Position numbers and translations under genes: made by a program. Positions 11,546 to 23,020 of a DNA stretch of 64,000 nt are shown in pieces. Positions within the stretch are counted from its first letter, which is position 1. Each line of letters opens with the position of its first letter. The notes under the pieces are model-generated. The model was given only the letters and a program-made list of their open reading frames with translations, had not been told where the DNA came from and searched no databases. The DNA comes from Sympetrum striolatum (taxonomy: Eukaryota > Arthropoda > Insecta > Odonata > Libellulidae): positions 10,478,001-10,542,000 of the forward strand of contig OX388348.1 in the NCBI GenBank assembly GCA_947579665.1. Reading direction: 5' to 3'.

Positions 11546-14500
11546 AGTTTTCTGATAATTGTATGAGGATATTTACCTCACTTTTCTTCTTATATTTTGA
11601 CATCTTTTTTCCATCGAGAAGGTCTGCCAATTTACGTACTATTGAGGATAATTTGCTTTAAAGTAAAATTCGCTCGGATTATGCTGTATGTACTGAATAC
11701 GTAACTAATTCTTCTGCTTTCATATTCACTGTACTTCAAATATTCATTTAAATAAATATCAAAGTTTTGAAAAATTTTGAATTATTAAATTTTAGAGTTA
11801 ACACTTATAAATGTATTTTTTTCTTATATCGAGAAACGGTATTGAAGTATAGAAAATGGTATGACTAATAAACTATCCTAAGGAAATAGACAGAAATATT
11901 AATGGGCATGCGAATTACAAATATTGAATTAATTTATTCTAAAATACGGTGGTTTCTAAGAAAACTGATCCATTGTCAAGGCGATTGTTGGGGTCTTATG
12001 TATTTTGGGAAGGCCCTCATCCATTGGGCCGAAGGTGGCCAGCCAATCAGACCCCAGAGACACTTTGAATGGTCAAACTTTCGTCCGTGAAAAGATGTCT
12101 TTTAGCGGTAATGGCTCTTCAAATGTGATCAGCAGCTTCCCACAGGAGCTGTACTTAAAAGATGGAATGGCGGATTCCTTTAGATAGGTTGCTCCTTCTT
12201 CTCAAGGCCCAATTTTGGATTCATCCCCTTTTTCCACCAGTGTCCGTCCTATCCTCGCATGATTCCATCAATCCTAGCGCCTGCCTGATTCTGACCAAGG
12301 CTCATAAATGGTGGCGGGATTAAGTTATTTTCCTCAAGAGAAAAGCTAGAAAAGTAGATCCTTTTCCTTCTCCGAGCCAAGGAATGGAATTCAGGAATCG
12401 TTTTATGGTCGCGTACTCGTCGGCCGTACGACTGAGTTGTCGAAGACGACAAAGAAAGATGAAATGGTGAGAAATCTTCCGATTAACTTCCATCAATAGA
12501 GGAAGCTCCATTTCCAAGAAGGTGCTATGAGGTGACTCCTAACCATTACTAGGGATGTTCCTAAGTAAATGCGGACAGGAACGGGACGCGATCCCGGGCA
12601 TTTTAATTATGAGGCGGTTGCTACGACCGACTACGCGGATGATACATCTCCCGTTCAAATTGGATTTTTCTGCGGCTAAGAAATGTAGTTCTTGCTTTCA
12701 CAGGCAGATGTCGCCAATGCGACCGCTGTGAGAGTAAAGACGGATCTCTGAAGACAAATAGTTTCCATCGATACCTTCATTCGGCTAAGATAAGCGGCTG
12801 GTCCTCATTCATTCCTTTTACTCTTCAGAGGCTACATTTCTCTCAGGGAACTCTTTTCCCTTCCCTCTCACGTGGACACTCTGGGATCAATTCGTTCGCA
12901 CCAGAGAAATAATATTACTATTTTATTAGGACGACATTGAAGTCTCTGCTTATATCTAACCCTTCGTCAAATGAATTTTAACCCACTTAAGAAGGAAAGA
13001 GTGACAAATCTGCGAAACTATATGATAGTTTTAGAAGTTAAAAATCTCCAATAGCCGTCTTTGTCGTCTCATTCACCGGTGTTCGGAGAAAACATAAGTG
13101 CGGTGTCCGCACCTCTAATTCTTTCACAGCCGTTTTTTAACTTTTATTTCTTTACTACTGATTTTCGACTAAATTCTTATGCAAATACAGATTAAGAGGC
13201 ATACGAAATAAAATTATATTATATAGAAAGTAAAATATATAAAAAAACAATTCAAAAACTTCTTTTGTCACTGGAACTACATGAACTGAACCCTATAATT
13301 TGTCTCATCTCAGTGATCTTTTAACCAAAACATTCGGAATAATTTCTCGAAATAATTTTCTCAATGACCAAATACAGAGCTTGCGTTTCTGTACCGTAAA
13401 CAAAGTAGTGCCTTTGAGGAACAGTATTTGGAAAAAGGAGTTAAAGGGGTTCCATTAGTGGAATAAAAACAAGAGAAAGTGTTTTTAATGACAGAATAAA
13501 TAATAAAAGAGATGCTACGTGTCGAATATGAATGTTGTTTTTAATGTTGGTTTAGCCTATTAAAAGTATGGACGAAGAAATGGAATCAAGAAGGCATATT
13601 GAATATTGTACTTCAAACACGGAAATACTTAAGGGCATAAAGGAATCACGTGGAAAGAATTAACTGATTCGAAAGATGCATTCAAGGATAGCAACGTGAA
13701 TAAACATACCGATTAATCCATACGAGGTATGGAGTAAACACTCGGATAATAACATGCATACCCCGTCATAGTGATGCCTATGTATGTATACATTTTCAAA
13801 CAATTGAAGCTCATACTCAAATCAGAGGATATCCGCTTTTTAATATGTTTCTAACTAACCCTTTTTAGTATGCATTGATTACAGTGCTTTCCAAGCTATG
13901 AAAGCCTTTCGAATGAGCATCGGACGTACGTTTGCATTCACAGAAAACGACTTTTCACGAATCCGTGATTACTTCCGATGGATACAAAGAGAGACTCTCG
14001 CTGATTCGGAATAACAGCCGTTTGATCTTCCGTTGAAAGAGTCCATCGGAGAATACAGCTTCGCTAATTAACCGCTCGTATCAGCCGACAAAAGCACATC
14101 TCAAAAAATACTATTCACCAATTTCATATGTTATAGCGGGTTAGAGTGTTATTTCTTCCCATCATTGCAGAAGATAAAAGGAGTGGATGATTTCATTTCT
14201 TTTCAAAAATTCGTGGCTTCTCTTTATAATTGTATTTCATACTCCTCTCATTGGTCGTAGTTATTCCTGGAATCGACTTCTTTCGTAGTTTTCATGAAAT
14301 CATAGAAAAAATCCTCGATCGAACAATTTGGGGAAAATATCAAGAGACGAAAATAATCCAAGAGAATTGAGATGAAATGAAGTGCTCCTTTGTTAAGTTT
14401 TATTCTATTCTAATTTAAAATATTTTGTTTGTCATAAATATAGCAAGATTTAAGTATAAAATTCATCGCATTAAAATTCAAAAACGAAATTATTATGTTT

Positions 14501-15602
14501 TAAGATCTAAGCTTATTGGTCGTGTTTTGTATGATTTACGTAGTAATATAGAAACTTTTCAGGCATTTTCCTTTGAAATCCAACTTGTTGGCTACTCCAA
14601 TTGGTCTCATCAGTGGGAGTTCATTCACTGTGAATTTCAATAGAAAAGCTTACTTGCGCATGGATGATTAAAACGAGCACATCTGAGGATGTAACTAGAC
14701 TAAATTGGAGAAATATCCGAGCGAAGTAAACCGTTCCCTCAGACTTTAGAAATGAGAGGGAAATCCATCAACGTCGCCTGTAAGTGTCGTAAGAAACGCT
14801 TCATCGAAACTTAGACGTTAAGCGTTTCGGTGACGTCGATGAGCAACTCAAAGCTTAAATCGAAATTCATCCTTCGCTTCAAACTCACGAAATTATTTTA
14901 GAGCGGATTGTCAATTTGCTAAACATCGCTATTATGATAATTTAATAATTTTTCAATTTTTAATCTATATTTCGCTCTTTGAACCATTCTATTGTAGCAC
15001 CCATTTCCTGTTTCTTTACTAGATAATTAATATTCTCAGAGAAAATCATCTTATTCATCGCATCCTTCTCATTTCATAGCGGGTGTCAAATATTTCCATT
15101 TTTTCATGGGAAGTGATGAATCCTTTTGGTTTTGCGGAATGTTAGACAGTAAATTCCATTCGCTGTACAAACATTATTTCTAAAAACGTTTTAAGTCGTG
15201 ATATCGTAATCTTTGCTATAAATAAGCAAATTAATAAGCGAATGTAAGCCACATGAAGAAAATCAAAAGCCGATAACAAACTAAACTTCTTGCGATGACC
15301 TCGACGTTGTAAGGGACAACTCTTTAATTCCGTGTGAGATTGGATTTTTCCGCAGACGTCCCACATCAACGTTGGAGCGCTTATTGTCCGGGACATTTCA
15401 AAGCGTAATATACCTCCCAAAGAGATAACCTATCGAGCGATGGGGGACAAAAGACGCGGGGAAGAAAAATCTTTTGAGTGGGATTTTTCGTTCGTCTTTC
15501 GATGGAATTTTCACAAACTTGAACATAGCGCACCTTTACCTCAATTTCAGGTCATTTTAATCAACTTGACATCATAACGAGTAAACATCGGGACAAAAGG
15601 GA
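11546..15602. other. Unassigned AT-rich DNA
   Basis: Just after the mariner breakpoint the minus strand (about 11655-11550) has a short frame, SSIVRKLADLLDGKKMSKYK, continuing KKSEVNILIQLSEN before a stop. It is too short to identify. The remainder has frames up to 92 codons with no recognised motif. No tandem repeat, TIR pair or RNA gene was recognised. Confidence 0.4.
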
Positions 15603-15640
15603 AGAATAATAAAACGTTTTTATTCGGGCGAGACTAAAAT
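15603..15640 (-). repeat. Retroelement 3'-end box with AATAAA-like tail
   Basis: On the minus strand this reads CTCGCCCGAATAAAAACG followed by an ATT-rich tail. The same box recurs near 16401, 16847 and 37488, always on the minus strand and always followed by T/A triplets. The layout (short conserved end, polyadenylation-like signal, microsatellite tail) is that of 5'-truncated retroelement ends. The parent family is not known. Confidence 0.5.
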
Positions 15641-16400
15641 CCTCTTGTCCACTCTCAGAAAGTATAAAATAATTAAATTTAAGAGATAGTATGAGATAAA
15701 ATTAAAAATATTGTGAATCCATAAATACCTATCTAAATATACCGAAGATATTCTTAGGGAAAAAAACTTACTCACCGCAGAAATCATTTCCAATAAACAG
15801 TTTTCCACTGCACAGTCAAAGGTTTCAAATGAAGAACAAATATATATTTACCACAGGATCTGTAGTTTTTGTAATCATTGCCGTTTACTTTCAGATAGAC
15901 TGAAATATGTTTTTTCAGCAACGCTTAAGTTTAAGTTTGTCATACATTTGAAATCGATATCTGATTATCGTTTGATTCATAACATTATAATGGAGTCCTA
16001 AAACAGATTCACTCCCTTATTTGAGGTTGGCTTTAATTCCCTACTTATCCATCAAAGATTTATTCCCTCATCGCCCCTGGAGTCAGTACTTCGGAGGTAT
16101 CATTCCAATGGATATCGATTAACTTACGAACCGTGGAAACTGTGTTCGAGCCCGTGTAGCGTTTGCGCTCTTAAAAAAATAGAACATAAGAAAGTTGTTT
16201 GTTTTCAAGTCTCAATGCGTAATTTTTATAACAATGCGTTACATTTGAGCCACACTTTCTTGCGTGTTTCGGATTCAAAAGTACTTTATGGTTGTCCGTT
16301 AACGTAAAGAAGTATAGACATCTAACGATAACTTGCTTTTATAAAAAAGTTGGCGGAAAAATAAAAAAGGAGAATTGTGAGGAGCAAAAAATATGTTTAG
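15641..16400. other. Unassigned AT-rich DNA with one weak exon-like segment
   Basis: On the minus strand near 15780-15812 a 32-bp segment sits between a CTGTGCAG acceptor and a GTGAGT donor. It could encode ENCLLEMISA or GKLFIGNDFC depending on phase, and nothing else supports it. No other feature was seen. Confidence 0.3.
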
Positions 16401-16440
16401 GTAATAATAATGATAAATCGTCTTTATTCTGGCAAGGTAG
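16401..16440 (-). repeat. Retroelement 3'-end box, copy 2
   Basis: The minus strand reads CCAGAATAAAGACGATTTA then ATTATTATT, matching the boxes at 15603 and 37488. Directly upstream in the element's orientation is a near-palindrome, GAGACTTAAAGTCTC (about 16439-16453). Confidence 0.45.
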
Positions 16441-16846
16441 AGACTTAAAGTCTCTTCTTACATCCAACCCATAATGTCCTGAGATGGTGTTGTGATGCAT
16501 AAGAAATGTAAAATAGAAGGAAGGAGAAAACCATCTTTAATCAGTAATTGTATTCACAAACGTTCTCATTTTAATGTAGTATGGTTATTACATAGGAGAT
16601 TGTTATTGACATTAAATGGATTATTATATTAATAATTATTATACGTTAAAGATCTTCATCGTCCGTAAGTTGGATTTAAAAAGAAGGGGCCTGGAGTTCA
16701 GTACGCGAAAATTGAATAGAAAAAAAGAACGGTCATCTATTATGGGATATTGTTTGAGGAAGAAGTAAGTTAAGAAGCTTTAGATTCGATCAATTATTAT
16801 GTGATGTTAACGCTTAATTCTTGAATATGATAAGCGTTTATAATTA
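16441..16846. other. Unassigned AT-rich DNA
   Basis: No coding motif, RNA gene or repeat was recognised beyond short AT-rich runs. Confidence 0.4.
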
Positions 16847-16875
16847 TAATAACACGTCTTTATTGTTGGTCGTTG
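16847..16875 (-). repeat. Retroelement 3'-end box, copy 3 (short)
   Basis: The minus strand reads CAATAAAGACGTGTTATTA, sharing AATAAAGACGT plus the ATT-type tail with the other copies. The CGCCCG part is lost, so this is the weakest copy. Confidence 0.35.
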
Positions 16876-18033
16876 TTTAGTAAATGATGACCACTCTTAC
16901 AATAAACCCCTGTATAAAACACAAGCAAAACGTTAGTGCCAACCTAATTGATTCTTATTTATCTCCATTACTCCCCAAACAAGCAGATATGTTCACCAAC
17001 TCCGGTTCTAGCGCCACAACATACTCGCATATCTCACATTCAACACTTTTCTCATACTGGGGAAATGCGTAATGAATGAATAAGTTATATGAATTTATAA
17101 ATTCATGAAATAATCTGTAGGAAGACAAACTTTCAATGCGTAACAAAAAACATTGCAAGTTATTCCTAATATATATTACGTTGTGAGGTAGCGAAATGGG
17201 GAAGCTCTAGACTACACTTCAGTTGGAGCACATGATGAAATGTCTCCAATTTTGGGAGAAGTAAAGGGCGTTATGAAATCGTCCATCATCTTCACTCAAA
17301 GACGGCCCAAAGTGTTCCCACCGCATTCCTATTTTTTTCTTGTCGCGAAGAGAAAAATGTGCTCAAATTGGAAAAGAATTCGATCTTCTCTAACGTATAT
17401 CTCGGAATGTCTTTCTCTCTTTCGTAAATTCCTAGTCATTTCCTAACAGCGAAGAAACGGGAAATTGACAGGTCATCAAAATAGATGGAGTGGGATCGCT
17501 GCAGTTTATTTTACTTTACAATAAAGGTCATTTTAATCTTCTACTTAAGTATCAACTTTGTCCTTTTCCGGTAGAATAAAGAGCTAAATCTAAGATCTAT
17601 ATTCTCCACATGATGTATATTTTCTCCTTTATAATAATCGATAAAAATAGCGTAAAATACTTTCGATCGCGACAAATCACGATTCGTTCCTCTTATTTGC
17701 TCTAAAATGCGTTATGAATATCGTCAAAATTGAGCTCATTTGATTAACAATACCTTTTTCACTTCCTTTTAATATCTCGGGTGTTCAGATTCTTTTGTTT
17801 CTCGGTCTCATTCAATTAGTCACATAGAAATAATAAACAATATATTCATTCCGTTTTAGTACGCTTAAGGATTAATTTGTTTTCCACGCACGGTGTTCGC
17901 TTTTAGTATTTCCAGACTGGATATTTCCGATGTTCTCTGAAATTTTGTTTTCCATGGCCTCAAACAAGGTCTCTCATGTAACATGTTCTGAACTGTTTCC
18001 TTTTCCATCTTCATTTCTACCACGGAAAGAATG
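16876..18033. other. Unassigned AT-rich DNA
   Basis: Short frames up to 68 codons overlap on opposite strands. Nothing recognisable was seen. Confidence 0.4.
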
Positions 18034-18306
18034 AGTAGTAGTAGTCTCCCTTTCTAAGCGCTTCACGCTTCTGGGAGTTAGAAGGTTCAGGCTGCTAATA
18101 CTTAGCCAAACGGTATGGATGAAGGTCGTGTGGCCGGCACTACGCTTCTACCGCCCACTATTGCCCAGAGTTTTACCTCCGGTACTCATTTTTACACATT
18201 TACAGGCTGAGACGACCTTTGGCCTCCCTGAAAAATTCCGGCAGGTAATTCGCCGTGGATTGAACCCGGGCCATCTGCGTGTCGAACGCCTAAACTGCTA
18301 CGCTTA
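18034..18306 (-). mobile_element. tRNA-derived SINE candidate with (ACT)n tail
   Basis: On the minus strand the head carries an A-box-like TAGCAGTTTAGG (18300-18289) and a B-box GGGTTCAATCC (18267-18257), the internal RNA polymerase III promoter of tRNA genes. A GC-richer body of about 200 bp follows and ends in four ACT repeats (plus strand AGT repeats at 18034-18045). Head, unrelated body and simple-repeat tail are the standard SINE layout. The A-to-B spacing is somewhat shorter than in real tRNA genes and the sequence does not fold as an intact tRNA, so it is not a tRNA gene. Plus-strand frame 18119-18307 is a by-product. Confidence 0.6.
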
Positions 18307-19433
18307 ATTTGAAAAGACCAAGTCTTACGATGGTTCTTTAAACCAAAATAAAAATATTTCCGTTTCCAAGGTTTTCCAAAACTGCCTCAGGTGGTGATGA
18401 AACCTCTTTCCCTTTATCTCTACTTAGTTTATATTCATAGCAATTGGATACTTCTTTACACACTCCTTTTCGCGATCACTAATGAAGTAATACGTTTCCA
18501 TACTTCAGTCTAACCTGAAGATACGTAGAATACACATTTATCACAATTACCAACGGTTTGCTGTTCGGGGGTTTCTCCTGTGAGTTCCTCTAGATGCAGA
18601 GTAACTAAGTTCTCAACAACATCTAAAAATTCTGTTGAATAATCATGGAATGAAATCGTGATAGTATTATAGTTTGAGTGTAAATTAACACCATTATTTG
18701 AAAATAAGCTTGTTCGTGAAGAGTAATGAACTCTTTATAACTTAGAATGAATATTATGGATGTTATCCTACATATAGTGTCTTTTGTGGTACCCTTGAGA
18801 GCCGTCTAAGACTTAGTAGTTTCCAAGGAAACCGAGGATTAAATATGGATTCGTCTTTCTGGATATCCGCTCCGCATCAAAACCGCACCTTTTGCGAAGT
18901 TCCCGAGGAAAGGATCTTAACTAACTTGCATTCACCAATTTTCAAATATTCATCAGAATCTTCTCTCTTTAGCCACTCATCTTCAGTTGATATGAAAATA
19001 CTGATTACTTTCTTCAAGACGTTTAACCCAAAGTTTCTTCACGCAGAAAGCGAGATGATTCATAGAATATTCATCTGAGCTATTTCACACAAGAATTTAC
19101 CTTTAAAGATACGTTTCCTCTAGATTAAGTATTGCTCATTGCATCGAATGACATAAGCGATCGAATGCACTGCGTCGTTATTTCATTCGGTGAGACTGAC
19201 GGACAATTTCAAATGACATCGACGCATCATCCTACTCAACCTAACACAACCTCGTCAATGGGCCTCAGCAGCCATGCGTCACATTTCTATTGAAAACAGG
19301 AAAACCCTGAATTGTTATAGTATAACTTCGATCAAGCTAGTCTCCCTCATTGGATAAAAGATAGGAAAAATATAATACATTATTGATCATTTGAGCTGTT
19401 CGTAATTTTTTAAATGGTACACCATTCCGTCAT
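18307..19433. other. Unassigned AT-rich DNA
   Basis: Frames up to 77 codons without recognisable motif. No repeats or RNA genes seen. LINE family A similarity may begin slightly before 19434, because the upstream codons read NGTPFRHLCSSAVRKG in frame. Confidence 0.4.
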
Positions 19434-19986
19434 TTGTGTTCCTCTGCTGTGAGGAAGGGCCATAAAATACGTCTAAAGAAAGGGAATATGCGGCAGGTGC
19501 CCGTTGATTCTCACGCTAATAAGCAATCGGGTTATGTCGTAGAAGTCAAGTCTGAACCAGTAAATACGGTTATAGTTCAGGTGTACTTGCCCACTAGTGA
19601 TTACAGTGAAGATGATGTAGAATTAATTGGTTTATGAACTAATAGAGGAGGTTATGGAAAGGGTTAAGGGCAATAAGAATCTCGTTGTTATGGGAGACTG
19701 GAATGCGGTAGTTGGGAAAGGCAAAGATGGGGAAGAGGTGAGAGAACTCGGTTTAGGGAAACGGAACGACAGAGGACATAAAATGATAGACTTTTGTCAG
19801 AGAAATAATCTCTGTATCACAAACACATTCTTTCAGCACCACAACACACGGGGGTGTATATGGAAAAAGTCCGGGGATACAGATAGGTACCAAATTGATT
19901 ACATTTTGGTAAGAAAGAGATGTAGAAATAGCGTTAAAACTCACGAGGTTATCTTAGTACTGATGTTGATTCGAAACAGAGCTTAA
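19434..19986 (+). pseudogene. LINE A apurinic-type endonuclease domain
   Basis: This domain nicks the genomic target to prime reverse transcription. Visible blocks are VIVQVYLPTSDYSEDD, then after a frameshift near 19627 VYELIEEVMERVKGNKNLVV, MGDWNAVVGKGKDGEE, MIDFCQRNNLCITNTFFQ and DTDRYQIDYILVRKR. GDWNA and the C-terminal QIDYIL are hallmarks of the exonuclease-endonuclease-phosphatase fold in LINEs. The N-terminal catalytic part is truncated and the terminal SDH-type catalytic block is lost after 19986. Confidence 0.85.
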
Positions 19987-20068
19987 GTTTAAAAAGATCA
20001 TTCGGCAAAAATGTACATCAAAATGGAATTCAGAAGCTCTGAGGGGTGGGAAGTCTAAAGGATTTCAA

Positions 20069-20461
20069 ATGGTGGTTAGCAAGGCTCTTGATAGCAAGGG
20101 AAGGGAGCTTACCACTAAAGAGGAATTGGAAAAGTTTAAAAATTGTGTCGAGGATTGTGCTCAAAAACCTGTTCAGAGAGTTAAACAAAACAAAATTAGA
20201 AAACCATGGGTAACTGTGGAAGTGTTCAGTAAAATGGAGGAAAGAAGGAAATGGAAAAGAGTCAACACTGACCATGGGCGCAGAATGTACAGAGCACTAA
20301 ACAACGAACAAAGAAGAGAAACAAATAAAGCTAGGGAACAGCGGTGGAAGGGGCAATGTAATGAAATAGAAAAGCTGGTGGAAAGCGCGAGGGCCAACCT
20401 AATGTATACTAAAGTAAAGGAACTGACGGGGAATAAAATTAGTAATGTATTCATTATTTGA
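20069..20461 (+). pseudogene. LINE A linker between endonuclease and RT
   Basis: A basic, charged frame containing RRKWKRVNTDHGRRMYRALN, RRETNKAREQRWKGQCNEIE and SARANLMYTKVKELTG, the spacer region that precedes the RT in this LINE type. It runs into unrelated GC-richer sequence at about 20442. The minus-strand frames here are shadows. Confidence 0.75.
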
Positions 20462-20742
20462 TTCAAATTACGCTGCGATTAGGCCATCGTGCTTGGCGGC
20501 AGCGGTGTAGAGGGAGATACTTTACTACGAAGGATTGCTTTCGCCCAAAGACGGGAGGAAAACCCCTCCAAAAACCTCCCGCCGGCTGTACACGGAGCTA
20601 AACAACGAACTAAGAAGGGAAACTAATAAAGCTAGGGAACAGCGGTGGAAAGGGCAGTCTAATGAAATAGAAAAGTAGGTGGAAAGCGGGAGAGCCGACC
20701 TAATCTATAGTAAAGTAAAGCATCTGACGGAGAATAAAATCA
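20284..20742 (+). repeat. Direct duplication of 159 bp inside LINE A
   Basis: Segment 20284-20442 recurs at 20584-20742 (offset 300 bp) with roughly 88-90% identity. Both include the string AAAGCTAGGGAACAGCGGTG. The 141 bp between them are GC-richer and unrelated, with an imperfect GGGAGG/CCTCCC inverted motif. The copies have diverged from each other, so two related LINEs were probably joined by recombination or template switching. Confidence 0.85.
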
Positions 20743-21540
20743 CTTATAGAATTGTGACGGTTAAAGAGAGCATGGTAAATCTATTAATCACCATAATGGG
20801 ACGATGGAAGGAATACGTTGAGGAATTGTATGAGAAAAACATGAAACCCACCAGATAAGAAATAGAAACTGAAGTTGAAGATGACGCTAAAGCAATCGAG
20901 TTTTGAGTGAAAATTAACGTAGGTAAAACTAAAATTTTGAAGTTCACTAAAGGAAAGAAAGCTAAGTTAACTATTAGGGTGGATAGGGAAAAACTAGAGC
21001 AGGTGGATACATTTTCTAACTTAGGAAGTACTCTCTCTTGGGACGGAAGATTTAAAGATGAGGTTCGTAAAAGAATCTTGGCAAAGAAAGCCTATATGAA
21101 GCGTAGGGAATTGATGACCAAAGGTCTTGACAAAGGAATCAGGAATAGATTGGTGAAATCCTTACTTTGGAGTGTGTTACTTTATGGGTGCGAAACGTGG
21201 ACTTTGAGAAAGGAGGAAGTCAAACGTTTGGAGGCTTTCGAAATGTGGGTATGGCGTGGAATGAAAAAAGTAAGTTGGGTTGAGAGGAAACAAACGCGGA
21301 GGATTTTGTAATGGCTGGGGAGGAGAGGGTTTTAATCGAAGTGATTAAGCGTAGACACAAGCAAGGGGTGGGCCAAATATTGAGGGTAGAGGGATTGGTA
21401 AAGGTTTTAATTGAGGGTAGGATTCAGGGGAAAAGGCAGAGGGGAAGACAGAGACAGAAAATGTTGGATGACATAAGGGGTGGGGTTAACTATACGGAAA
21501 TGAAGGAGATGGCGCTTAATAGGGACTTTTGATTGTGCAT
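20743..21540 (+). pseudogene. LINE A reverse transcriptase C-terminal region
   Basis: After a short linker (GRWKEYVEELYEKNMKPTR) and an internal deletion, the frame continues INVGKTKILKFTKGKKAKL, then TFSNLGSTLSWDGRFKDEV, SLLWSVLLYGCETWTLRKEE, FEMWVWRGMKKVSWVERKQ and, after a stop at 21309-21311 where glycine would be expected, MAGEERVLIEVIKRRHKQG and ending DIRGGVNYTEMKEMALNRDF. YGCETWTL followed by W-R-M is the conserved thumb and C-terminus of this LINE type. The natural stop falls just before the 3' hairpin. Without the palm it cannot polymerise DNA. Confidence 0.88.
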
Positions 21541-21544
21541 GAAC

Positions 21545-21558
21545 CTACCGAAAGGTAG
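21545..21558 (+). other. LINE A 3'-UTR hairpin with GAAA tetraloop
   Basis: CTACC-GAAA-GGTAG forms a perfect 5-bp stem closed by a GNRA tetraloop, a few bases after the RT stop. The identical hairpin occurs at 29300-29313 in a truncated copy. The position suggests a role in recognition of the RNA by its own RT, which is an inference. Confidence 0.7.
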
Positions 21559-21614
21559 AACACTCATAATAATGATGTCGTTATAAATAAAACTTGAGTT
21601 TCATAGACGCATAG

Positions 21615-21770
21615 ACAAAATTGCAACGAAAAAAATGTAACTTAGGCGTGTTTCTTATGGTAAAATGTTTTGATTCATCTGGATTCGAGCTGTGGACTTT
21701 AAGTAAATTAATAGTAACCTATACTCTGCGCGGGGTCGACTTATAATAATGTAGAAAATTTCAAGGTTCT
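21615..21770 (-). repeat. Dispersed repeat, SINE-like, copy 1
   Basis: Starting at TGCAACGAAAA this stretch matches 31539-31680 in the same orientation, sharing TTTCTTATG, then GTAACCTATACTCTGCGC and AGAAAATTTCAA. The counterpart has a GGTTCGAACC B-box; here it is degenerate (GGATTCGAGC). It lies directly beside the LINE A 3' end. Confidence 0.65.
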
Positions 21771-22425
21771 GCGTCTCTCGGTTCTTGAGTTGTTAGCGAA
21801 CATACATACACCCATGCATACATATCCATACTCTATTTTATATATTTAGATATACACAATATCCTGTCACCAACTTCTAATTTTAAAATTTAGAAAAAAA
21901 TTCCCAGGGCACGGCGACTTAAGAAAGTAATATTTTCATTTATTTGACAAAGACCCCCTTTCTTATTTCAAAATTATTCACAGAGACTGTGATAGTTAAT
22001 TGCTATAAAAACATAAAATATGATGTATCGAAGGTTTTTCTGTAAAGGAGGAAATGCTGTACGTAATTAAAATAAAGATTTTAAAACACGTTGAGGATAG
22101 TGCAGCCTTCAGTAGGGGAGACCGGGGCTGGTTGGCCCTGTTTTTTTATTTATTTTATATTATTTTTGTACATATTTAAACTTATGAAATTATTGCTAAA
22201 TTCTAGATGCATTTTTTCTGAATCTGGATGGCAATTATTAAACTTAAAAATATGAGTTAAAAATTAAAAAATATAATAATTACTGGATGTATGTCGAGTG
22301 GGCCAATCTGCCCCTACATCGGGGTAAGTTGGCCCAGAGGCTGTGGCACGTTGACCCATATAATCTTTTGATAAGTTAAACTAGTATAACTTAAGGAAAT
22401 CAAAATAAAACTAATGGTTATCAGT

Positions 22426-22906
22426 TAAGACCTTACAAGGCTACAGGATTAGGCAAGCAAAAGTGGAAGCAAACAATAAATACATTGCCACATCTAATAA
22501 TAAATCAAAAGCTTTATGGGAAGTAATCAAGACTGAGACTCAACTTAAGTCTGAAACCTGCTTAACAAATATGCCACCTGATATCTTTAATGATTACTTC
22601 ACCAATGTAATTGAAAAGTTAACTGAAGGCTCTAATATAAAACAGTACAATATATTATAGTATAATATATCGAATAGTTTAATTACTCCAACTCAAAGTC
22701 ATTTTACTTAGCACCTGTTACTGAGAAAGAAATATTCAATATAATTGCCTCGTTAAAAACCAGTAACTGCTGTGATATATACGGCATGAATTCAAAGCTG
22801 TTAAAAGGCATAGCACATGCTATAGCATATCCTCTAACCAAAGTCATTAATCAGATATTTTAAACTGGTAATTATCCAGAACAATAAAAAATCACACAAG
22901 TTACCC
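22426..22906 (+). pseudogene. LINE fragment, linker and start of RT, nested in the pogo-like element
   Basis: The first frame reads NNKYIATSNNKSKALWEVIK then DIFNDYFTNVIEKL, the typical pre-RT linker (NKSKA.W..I, FNDYFTN) of jockey/CR1-type LINEs. After two frameshifts it continues LAPVTEKEIFNIIASLKTSN, DIYGMNSKLLKG and IAYPLTKVINQIF, the start of the RT fingers. The copy stops before the catalytic palm. It differs from LINE A in sequence. Confidence 0.75.
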
Positions 22907-22929
22907 CAATACATCTTTTGATAAGTTAA

Positions 22930-23020
22930 ATTACATGTACATCTACATCTACATTAATATCCTACAAGCCATCTTTCGGTGTGTGGCAGGGAGTGTAAAC
23001 ACCAGTTGAATCTAAGATAT
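22930..23020 (-). repeat. LINE family B 3' end, truncated insertion
   Basis: The minus strand reads CCCTGCCACACACCGAAAG then TGGCTTGTAGGAT and ends in ATGTAGATGTAGATGTACAT, a simple-repeat tail. It corresponds to the 3' UTR at 52800-52850. It interrupts a duplicated pogo segment cleanly between TTAAA and CTGGTATAA. Confidence 0.75.

Larger units (their letters stand above)
19434..21625 (+). mobile_element. LINE family A, non-LTR retrotransposon, 5'-truncated and internally deleted
   Basis: The order is that of an endonuclease-RT LINE: APE-type endonuclease (19434-19986), linker (20069-20461), a duplicated linker segment (20584-20742), the C-terminal RT region (20907-21532), then a 3' UTR with a hairpin and a short ATAATAATG tract. 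The RT palm with the YADD motif is absent: at about 20885 the sequence jumps from EDDAKAIEF to INVGKTKILKFTK. With several stops and frameshifts the copy is dead. The protein style is RTE-like, as in the many insect 'craniofacial development protein 2-like' database entries, but the clade is an inference. Other pieces of the family are at 7255, 29292 and 56930. Confidence 0.85.

Noticed and set aside
14740..14785. 44-bp exon-like segment ending at GTAAGT
   Set aside because: Acceptor lacks a proper pyrimidine tract and no further support is visible.
16140..16185. tRNA-like GTTCGAGCCC
   Set aside because: No A-box at a suitable distance and no cloverleaf pairing visible.
18119..18307. 62-codon plus frame
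   Set aside because: Antisense of the SINE candidate.
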